Part shown: one piece after another, positions 33,248-42,125 of the stretch
Layout: each line of letters begins with the position of its first letter
Numbering within the stretch: the stretch's first letter is position 1
NCBI GenBank assembly: GCA_024998625.1
Contig: JACOEL010000012.1
Coordinates: forward strand, 1 to 64,000
Reading direction: 5' to 3'
DNA: 64,000 bases
Source: Nitrospira sp.
Lineage (GTDB): Bacteria; Nitrospirota; Nitrospiria; Nitrospirales; Nitrospiraceae
Made by a program: the position numbers and the translations under genes
The notes under the pieces: generated by a model
Databases searched by the model: none
What the model saw: the letters and a program-made list of their open reading frames with translations, nothing else
What the model was told of the DNA's origin: nothing

Positions 33248-35080
33248 ATGACAAGACCTTCATCATCCTTTCTTGGCATGTCCCGTAGCAGCTACTCCCG
33301 GTTGGGAGTGGCCCTGGCGTTGATCGCGGTGATCGGCGCCATCGATTGGTGGTTGCCTCTGGGCCTGACCATCACGACTCTCTACGTCGTGCCGGTTCTC
33401 ATCGCTTCCCGGATCCCTTACCCTCGTCTCACGTTCTGGGTGGCCGCTCTGGCGTCCCTGGTGACGATCCTGGATATGTTCGATCAGCCGTTCTTTGCGT
33501 TGACCTGGGTCAGCGCCGTGAATCGGGCGTTTGCGCTCATGGTGATTTGGGTGACCGCGCTGTTGTGCTTGCGGCGGCAGCGCGACGAGGCCGAATTGTT
33601 GCGCATCAATGAAGATATCGAGCAACAGGTGCAGGAGCGCACGGCGGATCTGGCTGCCGCCAATCAGGAGCTTGAAGTGTTGCGGGCGGAAGCGGTGTCC
33701 GAACTGGTCGCGATCGTCAAATCGTCCGACGATGCCATTGTGGGCATGACGCTGAACGGCATGATTCAAAGTTGGAATCGGGGGGCGGAACGGGTCTACG
33801 GGTATCGCGCCGAGGAGGTGCTCGGCCGGCCCATCTCTGTGCTGTGTCCCCCGAATCGATTGGATGAAGTGCCGACCATGCTCGATCGGATTGCGCACGG
33901 CGAACATGTCCGCAATGTGGAGATGGTGCAGCGGCGGAAGCAGGGGGAGCGCATCGATGTGTCGTTGACGATCTCGCCGGTGAAAGATGTGGACGGCTGT
34001 GTCATGGGCGCGTCGGCCATCGCGCGCGATGTCACGGTGAAGCGGCGCATCGAGGCGGCGTTGCGGGAAAGTGAGGCCCGGTTTCGCATGATGGCGGACA
34101 CGGCTCCGGTGATGGTGTGGATGGCCGGGCCGGACACGCACATTACCTTTATCAATAAACGCTGGCTGGAATTCACCGGGCGCACCGTGCAGGAAGAGAT
34201 CGGCGACAACTGGTTTACAGGCATTCACACCGACGACCTGGACCGCTGTCGGAAGTCTTATCTGGAGGCGTTCAAGTCGGAGCAGCCGTTCTTTCTGGAA
34301 TACCGGCTGCGGCGTCATGACGGCGAGTACCGGTGGATCATGGATACGGGAGTGCCCTTGTTCGACGAGGAGGGACGGTTCGGCGGGTACATCGGGACCT
34401 GCATGGATCTGACCGAGCGCAAGGACATGGAAGACCAGCTCCGCCGGATGTTGAAGGAAAAAGAAAGTCTGCTGCGGGAAGTGCATCATCGGGTCAAGAA
34501 CAACCTGCAGGTCATTTCCAGCCTGTTGAATTTGCAATCGGCCTCCATCAAGGACCCGGTCGTCAATCAGCTGTTCCGCGAATGCCAGGTGCGGATCACC
34601 TCGATTGCGCTGCTTCACGAGACATTGCACCGCTCGCATGATCTTTCGCGAATCAAAATGGGCGACTACATCCGCACGTTGACCGGCCATCTCTTCCGAT
34701 CGTATGGGGTCGATCCGAACCTCATTTCACTGGAACTGAACGTAGACGATGTCGAGTTCGATATCGACACGGGGTTGACCTGCGGGTTGATCATCGATGA
34801 GCTGGTCTCCAATTGTTTGAAACACGCATTTATCGACGACAGCGGCGGAACGGTGCACATCGATCTGCTCGATCATGTCGACGGCACGTTTACCCTGTGC
34901 GTGAGCGACAACGGCATCGGGATTCCCAAGGACGGTGTGCTGAACAATCCCGATTCACTGGGGTTGGAACTGGTGACGCTGCTGGCGGAGAAGCTGGACG
35001 GCAGCACGGAACTCCGCAGTGGCGCCGGCACAGAATGGCAGATTCGCTTTCAGCAACTGCAATATTCAGAAAGGGTGTGA
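33248..35080 (+). CDS. Membrane-anchored PAS histidine kinase (HisKA_2 type)
   Basis: A ~610-residue sensor. Three to four membrane segments lie near the N-terminus (VALALIAVIGAIDWWLPLG, ITTLYVVPVLIASRI and following). A coiled-coil linker (RRQRDEAELLRINEDIEQQV) is followed by two PAS/PAC domains (~140-285 and ~285-400). The phosphoacceptor motif REVHHRVKNN near residue 411 marks the HWE/HisKA_2 class, and the ATPase domain has GLIIDELVSNCLKHAF and CVSDNGIGIP. The start is uncertain: ATG 33248 lacks a close ribosome site and ATG 33182 is in frame. The next gene is a response regulator, almost certainly its partner. Confidence 0.9.
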   Translation: MTRPSSSFLGMSRSSYSRLGVALALIAVIGAIDWWLPLGLTITTLYVVPVLIASRIPYPRLTFWVAALASLVTILDMFDQPFFALTWVSAVNRAFALMVIWVTALLCLRRQRDEAELLRINEDIEQQVQERTADLAAANQELEVLRAEAVSELVAIVKSSDDAIVGMTLNGMIQSWNRGAERVYGYRAEEVLGRPISVLCPPNRLDEVPTMLDRIAHGEHVRNVEMVQRRKQGERIDVSLTISPVKDVDGCVMGASAIARDVTVKRRIEAALRESEARFRMMADTAPVMVWMAGPDTHITFINKRWLEFTGRTVQEEIGDNWFTGIHTDDLDRCRKSYLEAFKSEQPFFLEYRLRRHDGEYRWIMDTGVPLFDEEGRFGGYIGTCMDLTERKDMEDQLRRMLKEKESLLREVHHRVKNNLQVISSLLNLQSASIKDPVVNQLFRECQVRITSIALLHETLHRSHDLSRIKMGDYIRTLTGHLFRSYGVDPNLISLELNVDDVEFDIDTGLTCGLIIDELVSNCLKHAFIDDSGGTVHIDLLDHVDGTFTLCVSDNGIGIPKDGVLNNPDSLGLELVTLLAEKLDGSTELRSGAGTEWQIRFQQLQYSERV

Positions 35081-35085
35081 CCGCC

Positions 35086-36081
35086 ATGGAACCAGCCAGC
35101 ATCTTGATCGTGGAAGATGAGCCCGTTGTGGCGAAGGACATTCAGCTGAGCCTGCAACGCTTAGGTTATCGCGTGCCTGCTACGGCAACCTCGGGAGAGG
35201 AAGCGGTCCGTAGAGCCGACGATATCCACCCCGACCTGATTCTGATGGATATCGTGTTAAAGGGGAAAATGGATGGGGTGGAAACGGCGCTGCAGATTCA
35301 GCGTAAGCAGGATGTGCCGGTCATCTACCTGACTGCCTATGCCGATAACCATACGCTGGAGCGGGCCAAAGTGACGTCTCCGGCCGGCTACATGTTGAAG
35401 CCGTATCAGGCACACGAACTGAGGCCCACGATTGAACTGGCGCTGCATCGTGCCCAGCATGAGCGGCACATGCGCGAGCGTTTACGGTGGATTGCCACGA
35501 CCATGCGTTGCATCGGCGACGGCATCGTGACGATCGATCGCGGCGGGCGAGTGGCCTATATGAATCCCGCCGCCGAGAGCCTGACGGGGTGGAGTCAGGA
35601 CGATGCGGCAGGTATGGGCGTGACGGCGCTCCTGGGTTTTCACGAGGCCGGCCCGGCATATGAATTGGAGAGTCCGGTACAGCAAGCGATGACGCAAGTG
35701 CGCATTGTGGCGATCGAGGAAGCCCTCCTGGCCTCCAAGCAGGGGGGACGCCGGGCCATTCGCGGCAGCGTGGCGCCGGTCGTCGACGACGGAGGGAACG
35801 TGCTCGGCGTCGTGCTGGTGTTTCACGAGACCGCATCGGGCGAACGGGGCCTCCAGGCCTCTGTTAAGCAGGGGGACACGCTCTGGAAGATGAATGCGCG
35901 ACTCGGGCGTCCGCAGGGAATTATCAATTTGTGTTCCTGGTGCAAGCGCGTGCCGGACGAGTCCGGCGAGTGGTACGACTTGGCCACGTTTGTCGCCGAG
36001 CGATCGGCGATCCAGTTCAATGGCGGGCTCTGCCCGGAATGTATGGACCACTGCTTTCCTTGCGACGGCAGGCATAAGTAG
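35086..36081 (+). CDS. Response regulator: REC-PAS with C-terminal Cys motif
   Basis: A 331-residue protein. The ATG at 35086 sits at good distance from AAAGGG; GTG 35077 would overlap the kinase stop. The receiver domain (~1-120) opens ILIVEDEPVVAKDIQLSLQR, with phosphoacceptor D55 (LILMDIVLKGKMDGVE) and the conserved Lys in YMLKPYQAHEL. A PAS domain follows (~135-250; IGDGIVTIDRGGRVAYMNPA). The tail has NLCSWCKRVPDESGEWYD and GLCPECMDHCFP, a C-x2-C...C-x2-C pattern also found in other two-component proteins and probably metal-binding. There is no DNA-binding or enzymatic output domain, so it likely acts through protein contacts or as a phosphorelay member. Confidence 0.88.
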   Translation: MEPASILIVEDEPVVAKDIQLSLQRLGYRVPATATSGEEAVRRADDIHPDLILMDIVLKGKMDGVETALQIQRKQDVPVIYLTAYADNHTLERAKVTSPAGYMLKPYQAHELRPTIELALHRAQHERHMRERLRWIATTMRCIGDGIVTIDRGGRVAYMNPAAESLTGWSQDDAAGMGVTALLGFHEAGPAYELESPVQQAMTQVRIVAIEEALLASKQGGRRAIRGSVAPVVDDGGNVLGVVLVFHETASGERGLQASVKQGDTLWKMNARLGRPQGIINLCSWCKRVPDESGEWYDLATFVAERSAIQFNGGLCPECMDHCFPCDGRHK

Positions 36082-36174
36082 TGTGAGAGGCGTGCGGACC
36101 TGTTCACACGAGGTCCCTCGAACGTTTGCGCCCACCGCCGCAGTTTTCCTCCCTGCGCTAATTTTCAAGAAAGC

Positions 36175-36203
36175 TTCAAGAATGTATGCGAATAGACTAT
36201 AGT
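36175..36203 (+). promoter_or_regulatory. Candidate promoter for the fused oxidoreductase
   Basis: TTCAAG at 36175-36180, a 17-base spacer, and TATAGT at 36198-36203, 25 bases before the GTG start at 36229. The -10 matches five of six positions; the -35 is weak. Confidence 0.4.
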
Positions 36204-36228
36204 AGCGTTTCACATTCACGCAGAACTT

Positions 36229-38244
36229 GTGGCCAACTCTACTCTGACAACTCCAGACTCGCGCCCGTTACGGATCGCGCTCATCGGTGCCGGCCGTCAT
36301 GCCCAGCACCATGCCCGCGCCATTTTGCGTTGCCCCGGTGTGCAACTGGTGGCGGTGGCTGATCCGTCAGACGCAGCTCAAGCGGCGATGCGGGATATTG
36401 TTCCGGGCATCGGCTGCTTCAAGACTCCGGAGGAACTGTTTGCCTCTGAACGTCTCAATGTGGTGCACATCATTACTCCGCCGGCCTCCCATGCTCCGTT
36501 GGCCAGGATGGCTCTCAAGGCAGGATGCCACATCTATGTCGAGAAGCCCTTCACCGAGTCGACGGAGGACGCACAACAGATCCTGGATGAGGCGAGCGCA
36601 AAAGGTCTCCGGGTCTGTGCCGGCCATCAGCTGTTGTATGAACCGCCCACCCGGGTTTTGACCCAGTACTTGCCGTCGATTGGGCGTGTCGTGCATGTCG
36701 AGAGCTATTTTTCCTTCCGGACCGTGCGTCATGCGCCGGGTGGCCGCAAGGTGCTTCGGGCCGACCACCAGCTGCTCGATATCCTGCCGCATCCGGTCTA
36801 CCTGTTGCTTCAGGTGTTGGAGCAAGCCGGGGAGGGCCGTACCGAGCTGCTGTCCTTGGAAGTGAGTCAGGCCGGGACCGTGCATGCGTTGGTGCGACGC
36901 GGCGGCGTGACCGGCACGTTGATCGTGACGCTCGAAGGGCGCCCGGTGGAGAGTTATCTGCGGGTCGTTGGAAAGAACGGGTCATTGTTCGCCGACTATG
37001 TTCGCAGCACCACCCAGCGCGCCATCGGTCCTGGGTCGTCCGGCATCGATAAGTTATTCGCGCCCTACCGGCAAGCCTGGCAATTGCTGATCGGCACGAC
37101 GTCCGCGATGGCGAACCGATTTCTCAAGAGTCAGCGGAGTTATCCCGGGCTGGCTGAACTGTTTACCGCCTTCTATGAGTCCGCGCGGACGGGCGGGCCG
37201 TCGCCCTTGTCGCCGGAGAGTTTGTTGGAGACCGTGCGCATCTGTGAGCGCGTGGCAAAAGCCCTGAAGGTCGGCGAGGCCAAGGCCCTGGCTGACGCCG
37301 CGCCGACGCCGGTCGAGAGCCGGGGCGTGCTGGTCACCGGAGGAACCGGGTTTCTGGGAAAAGAAATCGTGCGAACGCTGCTGTCGCGCGGCCGCCCTGT
37401 TCGTGTGGTGGCGCGACGTGAGCCGTCCCCCTGGGAGCGGATTGCCGGCGCCGAATATGTGGTGGCCGATGTGGCGATGGGAACTACCGCGCAGATCTTC
37501 AAGGGGGTAGATACCGTCATTCATGCCGCGGCAGAAACCGCCGGTGGTTGGCCGGAGCATCAGCGTAACTCGTTGGACGCCACGGAGCAGATGGTTCGCG
37601 GGGCCGATGCGGCGGGGATTACGCATTTCGTCCATGTCAGCAGTCTTGCCGTATTGGCGCAAGGCAACGGCCGGCCTATCGGCGACGACCATCCGTTGGA
37701 GCCAGACAGCAAGGGGTCCGGTCCCTATGTCTGGGGAAAGTTGGAATCCGAACGGTTGGCGGTCCAACTCGGTAAAGAACTCGGTCTCTCCGTGAAAGTG
37801 ATTCGTCCCGGGGCATTGGTCGACTATCGCGATTTCGACCCGCCGGGCCGCCTTGGTAAGCGGTTGGGAAATATCTTCGTGGCTGTCGGTTCGCCGGATG
37901 ATCGTCTGGGGGTGGTAGATGTCGGATTTGCCGGCCGCTTCCTTGGCTGGATGACGGACGCGTGGGACAACGTGCCGAGTCCCTTGAACCTTCTCGATCC
38001 TGTTTCGCCGACCAAGCAGGAATTGCTGGATCGTCTCCGGCAAGCCAACCCGGATCTCACGGTGGTCTGGTTGCCAAGGTTTGTCTTGGTTCCCCTCTCC
38101 TGGATGGCGACGCTCGCGCAGAAAATCCTGCGGCCCGGGAAGCCGGCTATCGATGTCGCCAAGGTGTTCAGTGTCCTTCCTTACGACACTTCCGGGATTG
38201 CGAAGCTTGCCCCTCAGGTCGATCACGCCCCCGAGAAACGGTAA
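36229..38244 (+). CDS. Fusion of Gfo/Idh/MocA oxidoreductase and NAD-dependent epimerase/dehydratase
   Basis: A 671-residue two-domain protein with a GTG start. The first half (~15-345) is a Gfo/Idh/MocA dehydrogenase: ALIGAGRHAQHHARAIL Rossmann motif and HIYVEKPFTES with the EKP at 105-107. The second half (~365-671) is an extended SDR: GVLVTGGTGFLGKEIVRTLL near 367, the VHVSSLAVL strand and YVWGK (Y500, K504) as the YxxxK pair. The two usually occur as separate nucleotide-sugar enzymes; here they are one reading frame with no internal stop, so substrate channelling is possible. It is separated from the polysaccharide cluster by the two-component genes but may serve it. Confidence 0.9.
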   Translation: MANSTLTTPDSRPLRIALIGAGRHAQHHARAILRCPGVQLVAVADPSDAAQAAMRDIVPGIGCFKTPEELFASERLNVVHIITPPASHAPLARMALKAGCHIYVEKPFTESTEDAQQILDEASAKGLRVCAGHQLLYEPPTRVLTQYLPSIGRVVHVESYFSFRTVRHAPGGRKVLRADHQLLDILPHPVYLLLQVLEQAGEGRTELLSLEVSQAGTVHALVRRGGVTGTLIVTLEGRPVESYLRVVGKNGSLFADYVRSTTQRAIGPGSSGIDKLFAPYRQAWQLLIGTTSAMANRFLKSQRSYPGLAELFTAFYESARTGGPSPLSPESLLETVRICERVAKALKVGEAKALADAAPTPVESRGVLVTGGTGFLGKEIVRTLLSRGRPVRVVARREPSPWERIAGAEYVVADVAMGTTAQIFKGVDTVIHAAAETAGGWPEHQRNSLDATEQMVRGADAAGITHFVHVSSLAVLAQGNGRPIGDDHPLEPDSKGSGPYVWGKLESERLAVQLGKELGLSVKVIRPGALVDYRDFDPPGRLGKRLGNIFVAVGSPDDRLGVVDVGFAGRFLGWMTDAWDNVPSPLNLLDPVSPTKQELLDRLRQANPDLTVVWLPRFVLVPLSWMATLAQKILRPGKPAIDVAKVFSVLPYDTSGIAKLAPQVDHAPEKR

Positions 38245-38482
38245 CCGTCACTCCCGCATGGGCTGTATCATGGTTGAATCGGTACGGGGCCGATTCATCT
38301 TCCCTGATCGAAATGAGTGTATTCTTAGAAGTGTTTGAAAAGTATAGCGATGCTGGATGGTTCGAAAAAGATGTCTTCGTGGGGTTGATTTGAGGCGTCA
38401 GAGGGGGTAAGTCTAAAGAGCATTCTACGAGCAAAGCCAGTCCCTTAACGGCAACCGCCTCACCAGCGAAGAGTTGATCATC

Positions 38483-39745
38483 ATGAACATTGGAATGAAT
38501 GCGCGTGCGCTTACCATCGGTCTGGCCTTTCTGGGTGTTGTCTCAGGATGTGCGGTGGACCAGCGCTGGCGTTCAGCCATGCAGGAAGGGAATCACGCCC
38601 TGCGTTCCGGCGACTACACGCATGCGGAGGAATCCTTTGTGGCCGCTCGCAAGGAAGCGGAGGTGATCGATCCACAAGGGAAACGTTTGGCCGAGACGTT
38701 GAGTCAGCTGGGCGAAGTGAACCGTGAGCTGGGGCGGTTTCCACGCGCTGAAGCACTCTTTCAGGAGGCCCTGGCGATTAGGGAGCGCGTGTATGGGCCG
38801 GCTCATGCCGAGACGGCTGCCAGCCTGACCGACTTGGGCGAACTCTATCGCCTGCAGGGACTCTATATGCAGTCCGAAGCGCTTCATCAACGGGCACGGG
38901 AAATCCGCGAGCGGGTGTTCGGCGCGGACCATAGCAAGACAGCCGAGAGTTTGAATAATATTGCCGTGGTCTATCAGGATCAACGACGCTTCGCTGATGC
39001 CGAACCCGTCTTGCAGCGCGCACTTGCCATTCTTGAAAAACAACTTGGGCCGGAACAAAGCACGACGGCCATCACGCGCGACAACCTGGCGAAGATGTAT
39101 CAGGCGCAGGGGCAGCATGCTCGCGCGATGCCGTTGTATCAGCGCGCCTTGACGATTCATGAAAAGGCCTTCGGTCCCAACCATCCGATCGTGGCCAGGA
39201 ATCTTGAAAATCTGGCGGATACGTATCGGGCCCAGAATCAATACCCTCAAGCCGAAGTGTTGTATCAACGCGCGGTCAGTATTTTTAAAAAGTCTCTCGG
39301 CAACGACCATGTCGATACGGCCGAGGCGATGAGTCGCTTGGGACAACTCTATGAATTGCAGGGACTCTATTCCCAGGCGGAGCCGCTCTTTCAGCAGGCG
39401 ATTGCAATCCGGGAAAAGCAGCAGGGCGCGGAGAGCCCTCACGTCGCGGGTGAACTTAAGAATCTGGCGGGGCTCTATCAATCGCAGAATAAGCTGGAAC
39501 AGTCCGAGGATCTCTATAAGCAGTCGCTGGTCATCTACGAACAGTCCGTTGGTTATGATCGTGAGGCCTACGTGAAGGCCTTGAGGAGTTACGCGTCCCT
39601 GTTGCGGCGTCGGCAGCGGTCCGGCGAAGCCGAGCGTCTGGAGGAGCGAGCCAAGGCGGTCCTGAAGCGCCTCGCACTGGAGAGTCAGAGTCAGGGGAAA
39701 ACTGCTGCGGATGTTCCGCTTGCTCCCGTTGCTCCGGTGCCATAG
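38483..39745 (+). CDS. Kinesin-light-chain-type TPR lipoprotein
   Basis: A 420-residue protein. From ATG 38483 (ATG 38474 is also in frame) a signal peptide ends in VVSGC, a lipobox with Cys23. The rest is about eight 42-residue TPR repeats of the kinesin-light-chain type, with recurrent GLYxQAExLxQRAxxIRE and GxxHxxTAxxLNNLA (for example LYMQSEALHQRAREIRERV and HSKTAESLNNIAVVYQDQ). Likely a periplasm-facing scaffold anchored in the inner or outer membrane. The 229-base leader region upstream shows no clear promoter. Partner unknown. Confidence 0.85.
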   Translation: MNIGMNARALTIGLAFLGVVSGCAVDQRWRSAMQEGNHALRSGDYTHAEESFVAARKEAEVIDPQGKRLAETLSQLGEVNRELGRFPRAEALFQEALAIRERVYGPAHAETAASLTDLGELYRLQGLYMQSEALHQRAREIRERVFGADHSKTAESLNNIAVVYQDQRRFADAEPVLQRALAILEKQLGPEQSTTAITRDNLAKMYQAQGQHARAMPLYQRALTIHEKAFGPNHPIVARNLENLADTYRAQNQYPQAEVLYQRAVSIFKKSLGNDHVDTAEAMSRLGQLYELQGLYSQAEPLFQQAIAIREKQQGAESPHVAGELKNLAGLYQSQNKLEQSEDLYKQSLVIYEQSVGYDREAYVKALRSYASLLRRRQRSGEAERLEERAKAVLKRLALESQSQGKTAADVPLAPVAPVP

Positions 39746-39895
39746 AGTAGCCACTGTGCTGCCCATTTCTCCCACCTCCCACTACTGAAACTTCTGCTCC
39801 ATTCTCACCCCTTGCCCGTATGCTCAGCACGGTATTTATCGCCCCTCTCTCGCATAGAGGAGCAGTCCGAGGCTGATACCCGCCGGAAGTATCGC

Positions 39896-39924
39896 TTGAG
39901 GCAGTACGCCTAATCCCCTACACT
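39896..39924 (+). promoter_or_regulatory. Sigma-70 promoter for the 250-residue lipoprotein
   Basis: TTGAGG at 39896-39901, a 17-base spacer, and TACACT at 39919-39924. Predicted start is near 39931, leaving ~36 bases before the ATG at 39967. Confidence 0.6.
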
Positions 39925-39966
39925 GTGGCCGCGAACCGCCCAGTTAATCCACCCAGAAGGACCTCC

Positions 39967-40719
39967 ATGAATCGAATGGTGATTGTGCTGCTTTCCCTGC
40001 TCGTTCTGGCCAGCGGGGCCTGTGTCGGTAAACCTCCGAAGAAACAGTTTCAGCGCCTGGCGGGTGAATTCGTCTCGCCGGTTCATATCACGAAGCCTGT
40101 CGATCAGCAGAGTGCGGTCCTCGGGATCACGATCAAGAGTCCCGCCTGGGTGCCCAACACCGAAGATCGGTTGTATTTGGTGAAGGTCGAGAACGAGCGC
40201 GACCTCTTCGAAGGTTCCAAACTGATTCCAACCAGCATTCTGGCTCCGCCACCCGGGGCCGGGGGAGGCGGGACGGTCTATGTGCAAAATATTCCGCCGG
40301 GGCGCTATGCGGCCGTGGCATTCAGCACCTCGGAAAAGGGATTTGGGAAGGTGCGCGAAGTGACGTTATTTCTGTTGCCCAAGGCGGTCGTGAAGCAGAG
40401 CGATACGACCGTGGCCCCCGGCAGCATCAGTTTTATGGGGGAGTACGAAGTAGGCAACTCGACGATGGTCCTGCAGGAGAAGGTGGCCGATCCGGTGCAG
40501 GAACATTACTTCGAAGCATTTTGGGGCAAGCCGCTGGCCCAGGTCATAGCCGATCTGCAGATGATCGGCACGCCGGCCTATTTCGCCGTGCACACGGTCA
40601 GCGTGAAGCAGGGGAGCCGGGATGCTACTGCCGAGGAGCGCTTCCTTTCTGTCGCCAAGCGCGACCTTGAACCGGCTTGGACGCCGATGATCGAACGGCG
40701 TCGAGCTGCAGCAAAGTAG
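39967..40719 (+). CDS. Lipoprotein of unknown function
   Basis: A 250-residue protein. The start at 39967 follows AGAAGGACCTCC. The signal peptide MNRMVIVLLSLLVLASGAC gives a lipobox with Cys19. The mature part has a Gly/Pro-rich turn (PPPGAGGGGTVYVQNIPPGR) followed by a beta-rich segment (YAAVAFSTSEKGFGKVREVT) and a mixed C-terminus. This resembles small surface or periplasmic lipoproteins with a carboxypeptidase-regulatory-like beta fold, but I do not recognise a named family. Transcribed alone, with a promoter at 39896-39924 and a terminator at 40793-40817. Confidence 0.8.
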   Translation: MNRMVIVLLSLLVLASGACVGKPPKKQFQRLAGEFVSPVHITKPVDQQSAVLGITIKSPAWVPNTEDRLYLVKVENERDLFEGSKLIPTSILAPPPGAGGGGTVYVQNIPPGRYAAVAFSTSEKGFGKVREVTLFLLPKAVVKQSDTTVAPGSISFMGEYEVGNSTMVLQEKVADPVQEHYFEAFWGKPLAQVIADLQMIGTPAYFAVHTVSVKQGSRDATAEERFLSVAKRDLEPAWTPMIERRRAAAK

Positions 40720-40792
40720 GACATGGTTACGTATGCATCCGATGCAGCGCCTCTCCGTTGTGTGCCCTGATCGTGTGATTGTCTGAATCGAA

Positions 40793-40817
40793 GCCCCTGC
40801 GCACAGAGCGCAGGGGC
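40793..40817 (+). terminator. Terminator after the 250-residue lipoprotein
   Basis: A perfect ten-base stem, GCCCCTGCGC (40793-40802) and GCGCAGGGGC (40808-40817), with loop ACAGA, followed by GCCTTCC. It lies 73 bases after the stop. Confidence 0.7.
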
Positions 40818-40954
40818 GCCTTCCAGCGGAATAAGACTCTGTCCTCCAGCGCCCCTCACCTGTTAACGAGAAATTTACCTTGTCCGGACGTGCCTGTGCC
40901 CTTTGCACTGTAGTCTGATGAGGACCAGCTTACTCTCAGCACAGGAGGAGTCGT

Positions 40955-41170
40955 ATGCGCCTCGTAAGACAAGGCATTCAGATGTATCGGTCTCGTCCGC
41001 GCCGCCAGGATATTTTGTCTCTCCGCCAGACAAGGTCGAGGATCAACGGCCAGTGCCTGGAGTGTCGGAAGGAGATTCCCTTCATACAACTGAAACACCG
41101 GCCGCATGCGACCTTGTGCACAAGCTGCGTTCAAGAACGTCTCGACTGTCTGTCTGCGGATGCGCTCTAG
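40955..41170 (+). CDS. Small DksA/TraR-type zinc-finger protein
   Basis: A 71-residue basic protein with a strong ribosome site (AGGAGG, 40942-40947). The second half is a DksA/TraR C4 zinc finger, CLECRKEIPF...LCTSC, with C34, C37, C55 and C58. The long DksA coiled coil and its acidic tip are absent; the first 30 residues are Arg-rich. It therefore cannot be a canonical DksA and may be a stand-alone zinc-finger or RNAP-associated peptide. Its TAG stop (41168-41170) lies inside the left arm of the palindromic repeat at 41167-41200. Confidence 0.8.
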   Translation: MRLVRQGIQMYRSRPRRQDILSLRQTRSRINGQCLECRKEIPFIQLKHRPHATLCTSCVQERLDCLSADAL

Positions 41171-41200
41171 CCCGGACCATTTATGAATAGTCCGGGCTAG
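41167..41200. repeat. Palindromic repeat, copy A (also likely terminator)
   Basis: Eleven-base arms CTAGCCCGGAC and GTCCGGGCTAG flank CATTTATGAATA. It is the same element as the perfect palindrome at 51371-51406: shared arms AGCCCGGA/TCCGGGCT and a core close to ATTCATGAAT. It overlaps the stop codon of the zinc-finger gene and can fold as a strong hairpin on either strand. Confidence 0.85.
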
Positions 41201-41486
41201 TCGTGAGGGCATCCGCTCGCCTGAATTATCATTGCGTGCGGCCAGGGTCGCGCAACGGCATCGTACCGAGGATAGGACGTGTCGGTTGTCCATGCCGAGG
41301 TGTCTGATTCTGGTCATGCGGTCACCGTCAAGAAACCTTGCCTTGCGACCCACCGCTCCCCGGTTACCCCGTTCTACCTGTCCTGACGGTTTCTCTCTAT
41401 CAATGATCGGGCGAGCAGGCTGGCTTGGACCTGTGTAGGGTCAGGGGCGTGTCCTCGTAGGCGTTCGGTTTCGAGTCAAAATGGGT
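41201..41486. other. Intergenic stretch between convergent zinc-finger genes
   Basis: About 285 bases between the palindromic repeat and the hairpin at 41487. Short frames exist on the plus strand, but they lack ribosome sites and resemble no known product. No further structure was recognised. Confidence 0.4.
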
Positions 41487-41524
41487 GGGCTGTTCCGCTC
41501 CGGCTCAGAAGAGGGGAACAGCCC
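41487..41524 (-). terminator. Terminator of the DksA-like gene
   Basis: A ten-base stem, GGGCTGTTCC (41487-41496) with GGAACAGCCC (41515-41524), lies 55 bases past the stop of the minus-strand DksA-like gene. On that strand it is followed by ACCCATTTTGAC. Confidence 0.6.
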
Positions 41525-41579
41525 GGGAGAGAGGTGCGGAGAGGTGGACGCAGCTCAACTCCCAATCGATAGCCTCATG

Positions 41580-42011
41580 TTAGGATCGGTAGACCTCTTC
41601 GGCGGGCTTGTCGAGTCTCCATGCCGTGCTCCGCAGCGAAGCGCGTTCTTCAGCCAGGCGTTTACACGTGATACAGAGCATCGCATCGGGCTGCGCGCGG
41701 AGTCGTGACAGGGGGATGTCCGCTCGGCAGCGATGGCAGATGCCGTACGAGGTGTCGAGCATGCGGTTGAGGGCGCGTTCGATCTGCCTCAGTTTGGCAT
41801 AGGCCCGTTGTGCGATGAGGTCGTCGATCATCCGCTCCTGTTCGCAGGCGGCCAGATCGAGGACATCTGCAGGGAGGCCTTGATCTGTTTGCGGCAGCGG
41901 GCGGGACATGACCTGTGCGAAGAGCGTGCGGCGGCTTTGAAGCAGGTGCGTGCGTAAGGAGGTATAGGCCCGGTGTCGTGGATGGAGTCGGACGACCTGC
42001 GTGACACTCAT
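41580..42011 (-). CDS. DksA/TraR family regulator
   Basis: A 143-residue protein with a strong ribosome site (GAGGAGGGGAG). The predicted coiled coil spans ~15-85. At its turn lies DVLDLA, matching the DxxDxA tip motif (D49, D52, A54) by which DksA acts in the RNA polymerase secondary channel. The C4 zinc finger CHRCRADIPL...LCITC (C92, C95, C113, C116) follows, then a short basic tail. These features support a true DksA-like modulator of stringent-type transcription. It converges on the smaller zinc-finger gene at 40955, whose finger it resembles. Full-length E. coli DksA is 151 residues. Confidence 0.88.
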   Translation of the reverse strand: MSVTQVVRLHPRHRAYTSLRTHLLQSRRTLFAQVMSRPLPQTDQGLPADVLDLAACEQERMIDDLIAQRAYAKLRQIERALNRMLDTSYGICHRCRADIPLSRLRAQPDAMLCITCKRLAEERASLRSTAWRLDKPAEEVYRS

Positions 42012-42125
42012 GGGGCTCCCCTCCTCGTGGTCATTCCCGTAGCATAGACGGCTGAAGTGACAACCGTATAAGCGAGCGGTTAAGGAGGGGTTAATAACGA
42101 CGTGCGCCTGCGCCGGCAGGAGAAA

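Noticed and set aside
33263-34690. Antisense open frame opposite the histidine kinase (475 residues)
   Set aside because: Mirrors third-position GC of the kinase; composition is His/Arg/Pro-heavy and unlike a folded protein.
38245-38482. Possible c-di-GMP (GEMM) riboswitch upstream of the TPR lipoprotein
   Set aside because: A GCAAAGCC-like string is present near 38430, but the upstream GGGCAAACC, tetraloop and paired helices of the GEMM motif are missing.
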